Below are positions 21,901-32,750 of a stretch of DNA of 64,000 bases, piece by piece. Made by a program: the position numbers and the translations under genes. The notes beneath the pieces are model-generated. The model was not told the origin of the DNA. It made no database searches and saw only the letters and a list, made by a program, of their open reading frames with translations. Numbering within the stretch: the stretch's first letter is position 1; every line of letters starts with the position of its first letter. Source of the DNA: Hippophae tibetana (lineage: Eukaryota; Streptophyta; Magnoliopsida; Rosales; Elaeagnaceae); contig CM072811.1 in the NCBI GenBank assembly GCA_037013495.1, positions 38,827,452 to 38,891,451 on the forward strand, given 5' to 3'.

Positions 21901-23070
21901 CTGCATGAAGAAGTCTATATGCAACCTCCTCCTGGTCTTTCTGTTGAAACAAATAAGGTTTGTCGCCTTCGACGTGCAATTTATGGCCTTAAACAAGCTC
22001 CACGAGCATGGTTTGCCAAATTCAGTACCACCATTCTTCGCTTGGGTTACACTGCCAGTCCTTATGATTCTGCCCTATTTCTTCGTCGCAATGATAAAGG
22101 CACCATTTTGCTTCTTCTATATGTGGATGATATGATCATAACTGGTGATGACCTCAGTGGCATTCAAGAACTCAAGGATTTTCTTAGTCAGCAGTTTGAG
22201 ATGAAAGACCTTGGACATTTAAGCTATTTCTTGGGTCTTGAGATCACTCGTTCCACAGATGGTCTTTACATTACTCAAGCAAAGTATGCATCTGACCTCA
22301 TATCTCAAGCTGGACTCACTGATAATAAGACTGTTGACACTCCAGTTGAACTTAATACGCATCTGACACCATCAGAGGGGCAACCATTGTCTAATCCCTC
22401 TCTTTATAGACGATTGGTTGGCAGTCTAGTTTATCTTACAGTTACTCGTCCAGACATCTCTTATGTTGTTCATCAGGTGAGCCAGTATCTGTCTGCTCCA
22501 CGATCGACTCATTATGCTGCTGTTCTGCGTATTCTACGATACTTGAAAGGCACTATCTTTCATGGCCTTTTCTACTCAGTTCAGTCTCCTTTAGTACTTC
22601 GTGCATTCTCTGATGCTGATTGGGCAGGAGATCCTACTGATCGCAGGTCCACTACAGGTTATTGCTTTCTCCTTGGTACTTCTTTGATTTCTTGGCGAAG
22701 TAAGAAACAAACCTTTGTGGCCCGCTCCAGTACTGAAGCAGAATATCGTGCTCTTGCTGATACCACATCTGAGCTCCTTTGGCTACGATGGCTCCTTAAG
22801 GATTTGGGTGTGTCCACATCTTCTGCAACTCCTCTTTATTGTGATAATCAGAGTGCCATGCATATTGCTCACAACGATGTCTTCCATGAACGGACTAAAC
22901 ACATCGAGATTGATTGTCACTTTATTCGCTCTCATCTTATCCATGGTGCTCTCAAGCTTTTTCCTGTTTCCTCCAACGATCAACTTGCAGATATTTTCAC
23001 TAAGGCACTTCCCAAAGGACGCACTCGTAATTTGGTTGACAACCTCAAGTTGGTCTCACATCCACCTTGA
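18931..23070 (+). CDS. Copia gag-pol polyprotein, 1379 aa, intact
   Basis: The first in-frame ATG is at 18931. Domains in order (residues approximate): Gag from TNYLSWSQ (about 20) to 200; zinc knuckle CNYCKRHGHTIETC at 257; protease active site FDSACCNHM with Asp 344; pre-integrase zinc region LWHSRLGHA to CTSCQLGK; integrase core with D539 (HSDVWG), D602 (RSDNALEY) and E638 (GRAERK), spaced 62 and 35 residues as expected; RT with YVDDMIITG at 1064; RNase H with DADWAGD near 1228, STEAEYR, CDNQSA and the end motif DIFTKALP. The polyprotein is cleaved into Gag, protease, integrase and RT/RNase H. The protease has D-S-A where copia elements commonly have D-S-G or D-T-G, and the related copies here share or approximate it. 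There are no stops or frameshifts. Confidence 0.96.
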   Translation: MDKKDNFVSCPINTILEGTKNYLSWSQAMRSFLKGRMLWHYCTGAIIIPDKGASEEDAIFLRRMIEWDSHNHMILTWIRNTSIPSISNLLGSFDDAKSAWDMLTKRYSITHGSMKYQLIVELHKLQQGPGQSINDYFDQLRFLWDQIDLCDPIWSCSTDAQQYATIKDEFRLYEFLMSLHKDFEPIRGQLLNRSPHPYLDTAVNELVREEARLATLQAQNKLNVLAITPPAPAIEQPQQSGDSSGFYNRRRQSNKRFCNYCKRHGHTIETCYRRNKSTAAVANTEPTSLMPSSSAESQSSESTINLSSIELQKIITQAVQMAGNASLSTTLSVLHGKSQNWLFDSACCNHMTPHSSLFSKLDPAPHPLNIHIADGSTIHGNSLGFVSTSTLSVPGVFHVPDLSYNLCSVGQLAELGYRIIFDYSGCIVQDPRTGQELGTGPRVGRMFPINNLHLPPVAPASVAAATAAVSSLPSLALWHSRLGHAPSSRVQQLASKGLLGSMSKDNFDCTSCQLGKQPALPFNNSTSISNSIFELIHSDVWGPSPVTSIGESRYFVVFIDDYSRYSWIFPMKSRSEILSIYSNFAKMVETQFSKHIKTFRSDNALEYTQNDFQTLLHSYGTVHHLTCPGTSQQNGRAERKLRHILDTVRALLLSAKVPAPFWGEVALHAVYAINRIPSAVIHNQTPYERLFGSSPNYHYLLSFGSACFVLLQPHEYNKLEPRSRLCCFLGYGETQKGYRCYDPVSHRLRVSRNVVFWEHRLFVELSHFRSSLTNSSVLEIFPNESLVPSTDTSNPSLDVTIQSSDIFDDSPRQVVEEQVDNELPHLEHRSLAPAPPEDPQQNIPPRHSTRVRSIPTHLLDYHCYTALATLHEPHTYREASTNPSWQIAMKEEIDALTKNHTWDLVTLPPGQSVVGSKWIYKIKTHSDGSIDRYKARLVARGFTQEYGIDYEETFAPVARISSVRTLLAVAAASKWDLFQMDVKNAFLNGDLHEEVYMQPPPGLSVETNKVCRLRRAIYGLKQAPRAWFAKFSTTILRLGYTASPYDSALFLRRNDKGTILLLLYVDDMIITGDDLSGIQELKDFLSQQFEMKDLGHLSYFLGLEITRSTDGLYITQAKYASDLISQAGLTDNKTVDTPVELNTHLTPSEGQPLSNPSLYRRLVGSLVYLTVTRPDISYVVHQVSQYLSAPRSTHYAAVLRILRYLKGTIFHGLFYSVQSPLVLRAFSDADWAGDPTDRRSTTGYCFLLGTSLISWRSKKQTFVARSSTEAEYRALADTTSELLWLRWLLKDLGVSTSSATPLYCDNQSAMHIAHNDVFHERTKHIEIDCHFIRSHLIHGALKLFPVSSNDQLADIFTKALPKGRTRNLVDNLKLVSHPP

Positions 23071-23083
23071 GTTTGAGGGGGAC
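23064..23083 (+). other. Polypurine tract of the intact copia element
   Basis: TTGAGTTTGAGGGGGAC directly precedes the 3' LTR; GAGGGGGA is the plus-strand primer. Confidence 0.88.
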
Positions 23084-23289
23084 TGTTAATGTATATCTAA
23101 TAATATATTAATATATATATTTATATATATATCTACTAATGTATATCTCTAATGTATATCTCTTTATTTCTGGCATATCTTTAGTTAGTTACTTTAGACA
23201 TATCTAATTTACTTGTAACTCCTATATAAAGGCACCATGTATATTCATTTATTCACAGAATAGAATACAATCATTAAGTATTTCTAACA
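23084..23289 (+). repeat. 3' LTR of the intact copia element
   Basis: It is 206 bp and differs from the 5' LTR at three positions: c/a in 'atctcctaatg', a/g in 'ttctagcat', a/g in 'taaagacacc'. It ends CTAACA at 23289 and is followed by the ACCAC duplication. Confidence 0.93.
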
Positions 23290-23345
23290 ACCACAAATGC
23301 CTTGTCAAATATAAGAGTCTCCATTTTTACGGTCCCCAATGTAAT
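23290..23345 (-). pseudogene. Continuation of the LINE remnant beyond the copia insertion
   Basis: Joining the minus strand here to 17941 after removing the copia element and one ACCAC gives a continuous LINE-like peptide (SYI-QGICGIRKILQEGL). Such text usually lies just upstream of the zf-RVT region. One stop is present. Confidence 0.55.
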
Positions 23346-23489
23346 ATGTATTTTTAACTAAAAATAATTAATATGTACTATCTATATATTTTGATGTGAT
23401 TTATGTGTTGTAATTTGAGTTTAACTCTTTTACAAAATTAAGAACCAAATGCAACTTTATCTACTTATAAATTGTCTTATAGTAGTATA

Positions 23490-23720
23490 TGTTGGGAAAT
23501 TGGGTATGTGTTTCCATAATGATATGTCATTTGGAGGTATTATTTTGAGCGTGATCCACTTTGTTTAGGTAGGTTCTCCTACCGAGAGCTATGAAAACAT
23601 GTGATATGCTCAAAATAACATTGGATTGAATAATAAATTAAGTCTCAAATATCATAAAAATAAATAATGATTTCCATTAACAAAGGAATTTGTGATTTAG
23701 GATATATATAATGATCTATA
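23490..23720 (+). repeat. LTR-like fragment, homologous to about 40453-40640
   Basis: It begins TGTTGGGAAATT and shares with 40453-40640 the words 'ccataatgatatgtcattt', 'gagctatgaaa', 'ttggattga' and 'aagtctcaa', in the same order and strand. Starts like this with a run about Ca-tttCCAT are typical of copia LTRs. It is diverged and has no partner nearby, so a truncated or solo LTR is likely. Confidence 0.5.
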
Positions 23721-24405
23721 CTTTGGAAGAGGAACTATCCTACCTGAATTGATATTTATTGGATTTTTTTCTTATAAGAAGAAACCACTCTGGGTGCCCT
23801 TCATTATATGCTATTTTTTTTGAGATTATCAATCAAGTGCTACTGAAAAGGTCAGTCTTCACAATTCGTAAAGAGAGATTTGTAGCTCACAATGAGAGCT
23901 GTTATACCTTCCAAGAGTCTAATTACAAACCTCTCGTTCAAAAGGATATAATAATCCTCGCATATAACTAGTTTTTCAACTGGTCTACCACTTGATTGGT
24001 TATATATATTGGCTCTTTGGTTTTATAAAACTAGCATAAAAAGATTGGCTAACTCTTTTTTTTAAATGAGCACTTTGTCAATTAATCAATTTTACACTTC
24101 ATCTAAAGCTAGATTCTTTATAGCGATAAAGTTTAGATACAAAACAATTTATTTGTGCATAAATGTTGTTGTATGTTTGCGGTTCATTGATTGTAGTAAT
24201 CTTGAGAGAGAGAGATTTTTGGATTCTCAAACATCAAAGTGAGATGATAAATTTATTTAAGGATACTATGACACAAAGACTTAGATTTCCTTCTAAACTC
24301 AAATTTAGTTCATTTTTTTAGTTCACGTAACTCTATAAAGTAAGCAAAGTTTCTTCTCTATTAGAATTACAAATTAGTAAAAAACAAATCAACTATTTGT
24401 AATCT

Positions 24406-24861
24406 CAATAAAGTTTAAAGGTTAATGGTTAACTTAGAACCAATGTATACCTTTTTTGAAAGTTATAAGACTTTTATGTACTTTTGATAACTATACAATT
24501 TTTGTACATTTTTATTAAAAGCTATAGGACTTTTAGTATCCTTTCATAAAAAAATAGAACAATTTATTGTTATTTAATCATTGTTGTTTGACCTTGAATT
24601 TTTACCAACTTCAAAACTTTGAGAGTTTTATTTCAATAAAGCTCAAAGGTTGATGGTCAACTTAGAATCGATGTGTACATTTTTTGAAAATTATAGGACT
24701 TTTGTGTACTATTTGATAACTATACAACTTTTGTACATTTTTATTAAAAGTTATAGGACTTTTAGTATACTATCACCAAAAATAGAACAATTTTTGTGGT
24801 TTAATCATTGTTGTTTGACCTTGAATTTTTACCAACTCCAAAACATTGAGGGTTTTATTTC
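24406..24861. repeat. Tandem duplication, two 228-bp units
   Basis: Unit one (about 24406-24633) and unit two (about 24634-24861) both run from 'caataaagyt' through 'gttgtttgaccttgaattt' to 'gttttatttc'. They remain similar with scattered substitutions and short gaps, so duplication occurred some time ago. The origin of the unit is unknown. Confidence 0.85.
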
Positions 24862-24999
24862 TAATCTAGCGAGTAAGTCTATTTCATCTCTGCTTATTAG
24901 TAAATGAATACTAGCTCCAAACTAGAAGCAAACACTACATCGCTAGTAATGGTGTACCAGTAGAAATCAAGAAAAATTAAAAGTGGATATGAACATAGC

Positions 25000-25361
25000 A
25001 TAAAATGATAGTGGAAAAATTGGAAAAACTTAGCTAAATAGTATGAACACTTCTCATTGAATGAAAATTTTCAACTAATTACAAATAAAAGCATTGTATC
25101 CTATTTATAAAAAAACAGTTTAATAAACTGCACATGTAAAGTGCCAACTGGATACATTTTAGTTACAACAACTTTAATTATAAGTTGAAAAATACATCAA
25201 AAAATATCTATCATCTAGATTAATCTTGTAGTAACTTGAATCTATTTGAGTTGGATAGCTCATCTTAGTCCTTTCCTTTTCTTGAGCTTTATCATGTAAG
25301 GTGTGAATGGAAGTGAAAAATTGAGCATCAACATTTTCTACAACATTCCTATCCTTATCAC
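25000..25361 (-). repeat. Probable 3' LTR of the decayed minus-strand copia element
   Basis: It lies directly beyond the polypurine tract (minus strand AAGGTTGGGGGAAGGG, 25362-25377). Near 25090-25105 the minus strand has a TATA-like run (TTTATAAATAGG). The outer edge cannot be fixed because no matching 5' LTR is present. Confidence 0.4.
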
Positions 25362-28300
25362 CCTTCCCCCAACCTTAAATTTTGTGTGCTCAAACTTTGT
25401 GGGATTGGGATCATACTAAGTTTGCTACGCATCTGAATAAATTGATGAACTATTAATGGATTAGTGAGGGAATCAACATGTCGTTCATTGGATGGCATAT
25501 GATAGATCAATAACTCCTTGTTAAGCACCTTCTCTCGGATGAAATGAATATCCAATTCCACATGCTTTGTGTGAGCATGTAAAATAGGATTGGATGCTAA
25601 TGCAAAAACACTCAAATTATCACATTAAAGTACTGGTAAAGCTGGGAAAGCAACTCTCATTTCATGAAAAAGAGCCTTAAACCAAATTACTTTAGTTGTA
25701 GCACTAGCAAGTACTTGGTACTTAGCCTCTATACGGGACCTAGCAACCATATTTGTTTTGCGTGAACTCCAGACCACAAAATTGGTGCCAAGAAAAAGGC
25801 ATATACTAAAGTGGATTTGTGATCATCACGACACGAGCCCCAGTCAACATCTATGAAGCCAGTAATAGCAAGTTATATGGAAGGTTTAAACACAACCTTA
25901 TGATGAATAGTACTTTAAAGATACAAAAGTATCCTTTTTACAACACACTAAGGAGTATCTCATGGAGAAGAAATAAATTGATAGGTTTTATTGATGACAA
26001 AATAAATATCAGGTCTGGAGAGATTGATATACTATAGGGCCATTACTAGACTCTTATAAAAAGAGGGATTAGCATAAGGAACATCATCATGGGCAGAAAG
26101 AGTAGAAGAACTGAACATAGGTGACCCTTCTGGTTTGCAAGCCTCCATCTTGGCTTTAATAAAAAAAGTCTCGAATGTATTTAGGCTAAGTAAGCACAAC
26201 ATTATCATTGGAAAGTTTAGTGATCTCAATGCCTTAAAATTAATGAAGAAGCCTTATATCCTTAAGAGAGAAAGTGGCATCTAAGGATTGGATAAGATCT
26301 TGAATTATAGCTTCATCACCACCTATGATTATAATATCATCAATATAAAGTAGGAGATATATGGGAAAAGATCTTGAAAATTGTAAAAGAAAGATGAACT
26401 TGCCATTGATATACTGAAGCCCATAGAACACAAGGCATGAGATAAGGTATCAAACCAAGCTCTAGGAGTTTGTTCGAGCCCATATATAGATTTTTGTAGC
26501 TTGTAGACATAATTAGGGTGAAAAGCATCTTCAAAGCTAAAGGTTGAGACATATACACTTCTTCACGAAGTTGGCCATTCAAAAAAGCATTGTTAATATC
26601 CAATTAATGGAGTTTCTAGTGTCGAGGCAGAGGAAATATAAGCATAACTTATATGGTTATAGACTTGATAACTTGATTGAAAGTTTCTTGAAAATCAAAA
26701 GATAGATTGCTGATGCAAACCTTGAGCCATTAATTTGGATTTCTTCTTATCCAATGAACAAATCTTGTGTTTCTTTACTCTCTAGACCCATTGAGAGCCT
26801 ATGATCTTTTGATTAGGTGGGGGTGGAATCAAAATCCACGTGTTATCATGAAGTAATGCATCAATAATATAGGCTTTGGGTTTAAAAACACCCTTTTTAC
26901 TTCAAGTGATCATATGGTGTCAATTCTCAAAGGGAACTAGGATTGGGAAGTTGAGTTAGTGATATTCTAAAGAGGAAGATTTCCCAATAGATTGGATTAC
27001 TATAGGTATTGTAGGTGTTTTTTCAAATAACACTTGAGGAACATGTGGTGAAGATGAAGATAAAGTAAGAATAATAGTCTTAGTAGGTGAAAGGAGTGGT
27101 AAGTTAGAAGGTGTAGTGGACAAGGGTGCAGTACTAGATAAAGTTGATTTTGAATGAACTGGCACATATACAGATAAAAGAGTTTCACAAGGAGCATCAA
27201 AAGATGAGACATGTGAATCAGTGGGTAAAAATTGATTACCTACTTTAGATTGAGGAACAATGAACAAAATTGTTCTAACTATTTTAGACAAAGTATAATC
27301 ACAAGATTTGATAGGAAAATGAGTATAGAAAGGAAAAAAAATTATGAAAAAGAACATATGTAGAGATAAATAGTTTCCCTTCTAAGCTTAAACATTTATA
27401 GCCATTATGACCAGGGATGTAGCTTAATATTATACAGGCAACAGATCTTATCATGACCTTATGTGCAATATAGTGTCAAATGAGTGGAAAACACAAGAAT
27501 CCAAAAACTCTAAGAAATTCAAAGTTGGACTTAACATAAAACAATTTTCCCAAAGGAGAAAATAAGTTTATTGATGGTGTAGGCAATCTGTTGATGAAAA
27601 AATAATGGAATATAAGCATTCATCCTAGAATTCAAGTGGTAAAGAGAATTGAGCTAATATACTTAAACCTTAATCAAAAATTTGTATATGCTTTCTTTTA
27701 GCAAAGTCATTTTGCTCATAGGTGTAGAGATAAAAAGTGTGATGAATTATACATATTTGGGTGGAAAAAGTTGTAAGAACTTGAAACTCTTCTCCCCAAT
27801 ATGATTGGAGTACTTTAATCTTGTATGCTAGCTACAATTCTATCATATCTTTGAACCACATAAAAGCTGGAACAACTACATTTTTAGTTTTCAAAAAATA
27901 AATCCAAGTGAATCTTGAGTATTGTTCTATAAAATGAACATAGTATTTGAAACCATTTTGAGAAGTGACTGGAGAAACCCACAAATCAAAATGAATAAAA
28001 GTGTAAGTAGGAAATGATAATACATGTGATTTTCCTTAAGCACAAGAAACACATTGAAGCTGGATTGCTTTTTTTCATTAAAAGGAATATTACACAAGCA
28101 TAATTTCTTTTTCACAATGGGAAAAGAGGCATGAGAAAATCTATTATTGCATGTAAACAAGTCAATTGAAGAATAAGTAGTAACTTGATGAGTAGTCATG
28201 ATATTAATAAAGATACAAGGAGAAGAAATAGATTGAGTTTCATGAGTCACAAAATTCATATCAAAAGCATATAAGCTTTCATGAAGCTTGCTCTTTAGTA

Positions 28301-29540
28301 ACTCTTCCTTTATCTCGGTGTTCTTGAAAAAACAAAAAATTGCATGAAATTCAAAGTACACATTATTATCCTTACAGAATTGACCCACACTTAGAAAATT
28401 CTTTGTTATATCAGGCACTTGCAAAATTTTATCAAGAACAACTTTACGTTTAACAAGTGTTTGAGGCAAAAAATGAAAAGAATCAACTCTAACTATGTTA
28501 ATTACCTTACCATTGCCTACAACCAACTGATCATTTCCAACATAAGGTGTTGAGATGGAAAGATTTCTCACATCAAGGGTGACATGATTAAAAGCCCCAA
28601 AGTTAGGATACCAAAAAACTTCTATTGAGACTTCTAGTGCTGCTAACAATGTAGGTGACTCTTGTGATTCTTATTCATTAGTGACCTGATATTGTTGTTA
28701 CCAACCATAAGAAAACGTTGGATCATATGCTAGCATTGCTGGCCAAGGATAGGGATAAAAGAGCATTTGGGCCATAACTAGTTGGGATGGATTAGGAAGT
28801 GGTGCATTATGTACCTATGGATGATATGTTGGATCAAACCTATACCAATATTTTCTTACAATGTGACCTAGTTTATCACACAACTGATAGGTTGGCATGT
28901 TACCAGTATTATTATCTTTACCTCTTCCATTGTTTGGTCTTTCATGTCTTCTGCCAAAAATTTCAAAAAAATGATAGTCAAACGAAAACATCAAATTAAA
29001 GGGAATACCTGCAAATTCTAAGCCAAGATTTACCATTGAAGGTCTATATTGCTGAAAATTGTATCCTTAATCTAAAACAGATCCTCAATCAAATACATTA
29101 GATGCATTGTTTGCATCTTGATTTGATTGTTGAACAAAAACCTTTGATTGTTAATTTAAGTTTGTTTTTGGTAGCAGACTATTACTTATAGTATTCCTTA
29201 ATTCAAGCTAACTTTCAAGTCTCAATAATAATGAAATTGCTTCAGCAAGTGAAATAGCCTAATTTTTCATCTTAGAGGTTATAATAGACATAATAGCTTC
29301 AAAATCTTGATCCAAGCCAGCGATTAGATGAGGAACTTTGTCTTATTCTTCCACTGCATAACCAGGGGACTCTAATTGATCGCATAACTCTCTAAGATTT
29401 AGCGCAAAATCATGAATGCTTAAATTTCCTTTATTTGATTCGATGTAAGTCTTGACATAAGGAAATAATATAAGATTTTGATTTTGAAAGAAAATATGCA
29501 TCTAATCCAATTCATGCTTCTTTTCCTGTTTTAAAACCTA
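25362..29540 (-). pseudogene. Decayed Ty1/copia gag-pol, minus strand, 5'-truncated
   Basis: Reading the minus strand from 29500 downward there is Gag (LSIHDFALNLRELCDQLESP near 29400) and a zinc knuckle (CDKLGHIVRKY, last Cys lost, about 28900). The protease region follows (WYPNFGAFNHVT, with N-F-G for D-S-G, about 28600), then the pre-integrase region (NRFSHASFPIVKK). An integrase relic (IKVLQSYWGEEF, YEQNDFAKRKH) lies at about 27700-27790. RT is at 26600-26240 (MDINNAFLNGQL, YIDDIIIIGGD). RNase H is at about 25860-25400 (KHVELDIHFIREKVLN). There are many stops and shifts. The first part of Gag and the 5' LTR are missing; similarity stops near 29520. Confidence 0.8.
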
Positions 29541-30599
29541 AAATGTGTCTCAAAATTTTCTGATCTATACAGTTTTTGACTCTGCTCCCAATCATATTTT
29601 ACCTTAGTTTCACATGTATAGAATACATGTGTTATATTCAAGGACATTTTTAGATAATTGCTGTCTCTTTTGGGGAACATAAAAACGTGCAAGTATACAT
29701 GGTCACAAGTAATAAAATTTGATAAGTAAAGTATCGTTCTCACAGAGATTTGTTACTATAGTTTGTTAAGTACTAAAAATTTTTCACTATGATTTTATCC
29801 AAAACAATCGTTAATTGGAAGATGATTTAACTAACTAAAAAGTTTTATAACAAAATAAAAGAAAATTCTAGGATTGCAGTTTTCACCAAATTAGTCCACT
29901 CGAATCATATCATTTTCTCTTGATTTATATTTTTTGTAAATTTAATTTGTCAACCGAAAACTTCTAATTTTATCCATACATCTCTTCCCAGTTCCGTATA
30001 GACACACCACATTAAATTAATTCAGTATATTCCTATGAGAATTAAATTCACCAAGATTCATTACATTCTAAGTTCTCAAATGGCCACGCATACGATAAAT
30101 GTATATTCCTATCCTTCATATATACATGTTATTCTATTCATGAGAAATATACACAAAAATGTCTCTTCCAAGTTTATTTGAGTGCCATAGATCAATTGAT
30201 AAATTTTACAATAATCAAAAACATTAAGCATAAATAGAATAAACAAATTAAAAATCTAATAAATCATTCAAAAATAATTAAACTCAAGCTTCATAAAATT
30301 AGATAAAACGCAACTGTAGAAAAATTAAATTACTTCATAAATAAAAATTAAATTACAACAATTAAGGAATATTCGTTCAAGAACATAGAAAATTAAAACA
30401 TTTCTGCTTCTAAATTTTCTGGCACACGTAGAACACAACAGAAGCCAAAAATGGCTTCTGTGTGTTCCACAGTCCAAGTCTCCAAACTCTCAAAAACGAA
30501 CCCAAAAATAACCTCAAAACAAAACCTTTAAATTTATCATAATAATCCCCTATTTATAACATCAAATCTCTAAAAAAATACATCATAAAATCTAATTTT

Positions 30600-31230
30600 T
30601 TACACGCGGGAGACAAAATGGTATATCAAAAATAATAATTAAGTTCACGTGGGGGACAAGATTTTTGAAACACGCAATCACACATGTAAAATATATACAT
30701 CGCAAAACAGGGGAACGTGCACCGTTGCTGATTTTCGTTTCAATTCACGCTCCTATGTGTCGCCATCTGATTCGCTACAAGATATAATGAGACACGTGGC
30801 AGCCATTTATTCACTGTGAGGAACGGGCGCACGAGGAACGCGTCACAGGGGAGAAGTACCTTCGAAGACACATGGGGCATGCAGAAAATGTGGAGACCGT
30901 GCGTTGTTTCTGTGTTTTTGTTTTAACGAAACACATGCCACGTGTCAACGCTTCATTTGCTGAAATAATATTCGGGAAACATGGCATTGCATTACTCGTT
31001 GGAATGGCAGGGCGTAGAAAGCTTCTGTGGACTGCGTTGCATGGGAAATGGTTTAAGCAGAAGACACATGAGTCTAACCCTACACGCACAGTCTGCGTGA
31101 CAAGTGGGCCCCACACGGGTACCGAGCATCGTGCAACCAGAAAACTTGTGTCCACTCTCTTTTGTCGCGTTTGCAATACACGTGCTCATCCTTATCGTTG
31201 ATTTTCTGATCTAACGGTGCGTGTTGCGCG
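30600..31230. other. GC-richer island with repeated ACGTG words
   Basis: The base composition changes abruptly for about 600 bp. 'acgtgg', 'cacgtg' and 'acacgtg' words recur (for example near 30648, 30792, 30940 and 31180). Overlapping open frames of 60-121 codons on both strands have no domain. It may be regulatory sequence of a retroelement LTR or a decayed gene edge. Confidence 0.35.
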
Positions 31231-31282
31231 TTTGATGATGGCGTAAGTGTTCTTCTTTTCCTACACACAAAATAAATTTCCT

Positions 31283-31512
31283 TAATTACAGTTTAGTCTT
31301 CCAATTAAATTCAAATTAACTTTTAAACTTTTTTTTAATTATAATTAAGCCATTTTCTAATTTAAATTAACTTTTAAACTTTTGTTAATTACAATTAAGC
31401 CCTATTTAATTCAAATTATATTTTAGACTTTTGTTAATTGCAATTAAGCACTTTTTTTAATTTAAATTATATTTTCAAACATACTTGCAATTAAGTACTT
31501 TTTCGATTCAAA
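31283..31512. repeat. Imperfect tandem array, unit about 55-65 bp, four copies
   Basis: Units contain 'taatt(a/g)caattaagc' followed by 'taatttaaattaacttttaaactttt' variants. Copies follow each other at about 31283, 31340, 31395 and 31445, with decay at the right end. Confidence 0.6.
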
Positions 31513-32750
31513 TTCTTTAATTTTCATAAAAATATATTCCTTAAAAAATAAACAATAAATATTAATTTATTCTGTTAAAATTAAATAAAAATATTAAGAA
31601 CATAGCAATTATAATTAATAAAATACATGAAATAACTATAAAAAATACAGTTATCAATAATCAATCAATTAATTATATGAAAATGTATTCTAAAAATCGT
31701 TCAATTAATTGATTATTCAAAAATGTCATATAAATATCGCACGTGTATTATTATACATGTGAAAAAAACCCTAATTAAATGAAAAATTATATCAAATTAT
31801 ACCTCTTTTTAAATGTGGTACTACTAAGATACCATCTCAAAAAACTAAGGTAAAAATGGGTTTTATAAGTATAATCATGATACTACTAAGGTAACAAGCA
31901 TGATCTTTTGGTCTATGTATATTGTGATTAATAGACTACTTTCTTCGGTTTTGAAAATCTTATATATGTTTATTGTTAATTTTGAATTTCATTTATATTT
32001 TTTTATATGGGTTTAAAGCTTAATTATTTTTCAATTAAGTATTTTTTTTATCATAACTCATTAATTTGAATTCATTAATTATTTCTTGTTGACTTATTTA
32101 AGTTATAATATGATGCAAAAAAATTTCCTAAATTGTTCCTAGTCATTTTTCGATTTCATGAAGTTAAGCATCTACATTGGAAAATAAAAGTTTTTCGGTG
32201 AAGTTTCTGAATAGATTTGTCAAATATCATTTAATCCAATTGTATATATATTATGAAAAACACGAGTGTTCTTACATATTATATTACTACATTTCTGATA
32301 TAGTTTATGAGTATTGTTAGCCTTTATAAACTTTAACTTTAATCAATTATTAGTCATTTAGTGTTCAGGAGGTGGTTAGTTGGATTTCTAGATGTATTTT
32401 TGCATTTTATTAAATTAATTGAATTTGAGCTTCAACATAAATGAATTTTGCATCTACTAAATAATTGATCTTTGAAAAGCAAAAAATGGTGAATTTTATT
32501 CTCAAATGAAGTAAAATTTGTATTTGCAAAATAGTGATTTTCCGTTTATTAGTTTCGAAATACTTAATTTTGTATCTATAGATTAAAAGATTTTTTTTTG
32601 TTTCTTGAAAAACAAATTGAAATCTAGTTTGACAAATTTAATTTCCTTGACTGAGGAAATTAAATTTCAAATTGAATTATTTAATATTTTAATTAATCAA
32701 ACTAATTCAATTTTTAGAATTATTTTCTTATTTTGAAATTTAATTTGGTT

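Larger units (their letters stand above)
17947..23289 (+). mobile_element. Intact Ty1/copia LTR retrotransposon
   Basis: The element is complete by every feature I can check. It has 206-bp LTRs (17947-18152 and 23084-23289) beginning TGTTAATG and ending CTAACA, and a perfect 5-bp target duplication ACCAC (17942-17946 and 23290-23294). It also has a perfect tRNA-iMet primer site, one uninterrupted 1379-codon gag-pol, and a polypurine tract. The LTRs differ at three positions by eye. The order protease, integrase, RT, RNase H defines Ty1/copia. It is the only element in the window that looks able to move by itself. Confidence 0.95.
23346..24999. other. AT-rich spacer with an LTR-like piece and a tandem duplication
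   Basis: No gene is recognised. It contains the LTR-like segment from about 23490 and the duplicated 228-bp unit at 24406-24861, described separately. The short open frames have no domain. Confidence 0.5.
29541..32750. other. Non-coding region with a GC-richer block
   Basis: No protein domain is recognised. Around 29680-29760 'gtgcaagtatacatggtcacaagtaataaa' and 'agtatcgttctcacagag' resemble a motif I associate with non-coding ends of Athila/Tat elements; this is recollection only. The GC-richer block at 30600-31230 and the array at 31283-31512 are listed separately. From 31520 to 32750 it is plain AT-rich DNA. Confidence 0.45.

Noticed and set aside
30811..31268. Overlapping frames of 62-121 codons on both strands
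   Set aside because: They occur because of higher GC content and fewer stops. There is no domain, no plausible splice context and no preferred strand.
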